A stretch of 15,380 nucleotides of DNA from Treponema sp. UBA3819 (GTDB lineage Bacteria > Spirochaetota > Spirochaetia > Treponematales > Treponemataceae). Under the pieces are notes generated by a model. That model was not told where the DNA came from. It searched no databases and saw nothing but the letters and a program-made list of their open reading frames with translations. Each line of letters starts with the position of its first letter. Positions within the stretch are counted from its first letter, which is position 1. Of the stretch, positions 15,077 to 15,380 are shown one piece after another. The DNA is taken from the NCBI GenBank assembly GCA_002369025.1, contig DFDV01000180.1:1-15380 (forward strand). Direction: 5' to 3'. The position numbers and the translations under genes are program-made.

Positions 15077-15091
15077 TGTGCCCCTGGCACA
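15077..15091. repeat. Small perfect hairpin inside the repeat cluster
   Basis: TGTGCC (15077-15082) pairs with GGCACA (15086-15091) around a CCT loop. It lies between the two arms of the larger inverted repeat. No T run follows on either strand, so a terminator role is unlikely. Confidence 0.6.
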
Positions 15092-15219
15092 AACGTCAAT
15101 AACTTCCGCTTACGCAAACGGAGCGCAGGCGACGTATACACTCAGATTTGACACGGATCTTTTTAATTTTTTTTATCTGTGCCTCATCCGTGTTAATCAC
15201 CGTTCATCTGTGGTTCCTC

Positions 15220-15237
15220 GCGGGGGAAAGGCTCCGC
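15220..15237. repeat. GC-rich hairpin
   Basis: GCGGGG (15220-15225) can pair with CTCCGC (15232-15237), with one G-T wobble, around GAAAGG. It directly follows the right arm of the inverted repeat cluster. There is no adjacent T run. Confidence 0.45.
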
Positions 15238-15327
15238 ATGATAATTGATTGTGTAAAAAAATGGCGCTCAGCACAGATGAACTGGACAAAAACAGACGGA
15301 AGGCAAGCCAGGGACACGAAACACACT

Positions 15328-15370
15328 TTGTGCGGGCGACCGAAGGGAGTCCGATACCAAATACGCACAA
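15328..15370. repeat. 7 bp inverted repeat with 29 nt loop at the window end
   Basis: TTGTGCG (15328-15334) is repeated inverted as CGCACAA (15364-15370). The enclosed 29 nt are purine and GC rich and contain a further weak GAC/GTC pairing. It could be part of a larger repeated element that continues past the window. Confidence 0.45.
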
Positions 15371-15380
15371 CCGTGGATTT

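Larger units (their letters stand above)
15025..15282. repeat. Cluster of ACACAGAT / ACACGGAT short repeats, direct and inverted
   Basis: At least eight copies of a 8-10 bp unit are visible. Plus orientation: GACACAGAT 15025-15033 and 15043-15051, AACACGGAT 15053-15061, CACTCAGAT near 15063-15071 and 15139-15147, GACACGGAT 15150-15158, CACAGATGAAC 15272-15282. Inverse orientation: ATCTGTG 15175-15181, CATCCGTGTT 15185-15194, GTTCATCTGTG 15202-15212. CACAGATGAAC (15045-15055) is a perfect 11 bp inverted match to 15202-15212, and AACACGGATG (15053-15062) is a perfect 10 bp match to 15185-15194, so the ends can pair into one large imperfect stem. Similar CACAGATGAACACGGAT strings occur between genes of many unrelated bacteria; their function is not known to me. 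Confidence 0.8.
14975..15380. other. Non-coding region of about 400 nt at the window end
   Basis: I find no credible gene on either strand. A plus-strand open frame at 15060-15248 is built from repeat sequence and has no ribosome-binding site or domain. The content is a repeat cluster (15025-15282) and several hairpins, listed separately. The sequence character, rich in short repeats and CG-rich hairpins, differs from the coding DNA before it. Confidence 0.7.

Noticed and set aside
15060..15248. Possible 62-codon gene on the plus strand
   Set aside because: It is made of the ACACAGAT repeats and hairpins, has no ribosome-binding site and no recognisable protein features.
15025..15282. CRISPR array
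   Set aside because: Units are only 8-10 bp, irregularly spaced and in both orientations, and no cas gene is nearby.

Overview
The window looks like chromosomal DNA of a spirochaete, most likely a Treponema of the gut, rumen or oral type. I infer this from the gene set: a long-form pyrophosphate-dependent phosphofructokinase, an EarP/EF-P pair with an Arg32-type EF-P, a signal-peptide PEGA-domain protein, permissive lipoboxes, and treponeme-like secreted lipases. No rRNA, tRNA, CRISPR array, transposase or phage gene was seen. Almost all of the DNA is accounted for by ordinary cellular genes; the exception is the last 400 bases.

Layout. Positions 1-445 (minus) hold the N-terminal 148 codons of uvrB. 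A secreted lipase-like lipoprotein (542-1840, minus) is divergent from an acyl-ACP thioesterase (2026-2784, plus). A strong bidirectional hairpin terminator separates the thioesterase from efp (2860-3429, minus), which has its own good promoter. Upstream of efp on the same strand is a tightly packed run: pfp (8179-9870), an HtrA-type protease (6895-8166), a large secreted lipase with a C-terminal beta-rich domain (4675-6879) and earP (3541-4656), with gaps of 12, 15 and 18 nt. Upstream again is radC, a PEGA protein and a cardiolipin synthase (12511 down to 9949), joined by two ATGA stop/start overlaps. Divergent from radC is a small glucosaminidase lipoprotein (12601-13185, plus), whose 3' end overlaps by 20 nt the convergent PAS-GGDEF-EAL gene (13166-14956, minus). 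Positions 14975-15380 are non-coding and contain a cluster of short direct and inverted ACACAGAT/ACACGGAT repeats and several hairpins.

How the genes fit together. Three themes recur: the cell envelope (two lipases, HtrA, cardiolipin synthase, PEGA protein, glucosaminidase lipoprotein, acyl-ACP thioesterase), translation of polyproline motifs (EarP glycosylating EF-P at Arg32), and general housekeeping (UvrB, RadC, PPi-dependent glycolysis, c-di-GMP turnover). The most suggestive link is that the gene directly upstream of earP encodes a secreted lipase with PPD and PPP motifs, so it is a likely client of the EF-P that EarP activates. A second theme is that uvrB, pfp and the GGDEF-EAL gene (and perhaps radC) have a -10-like hexamer 5-9 nt before the start codon and no well-placed Shine-Dalgarno sequence, which suggests leaderless transcripts. 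I do not see a clearly new multi-gene system; the lipase architecture and the terminal repeat cluster are the best candidates for something undescribed.
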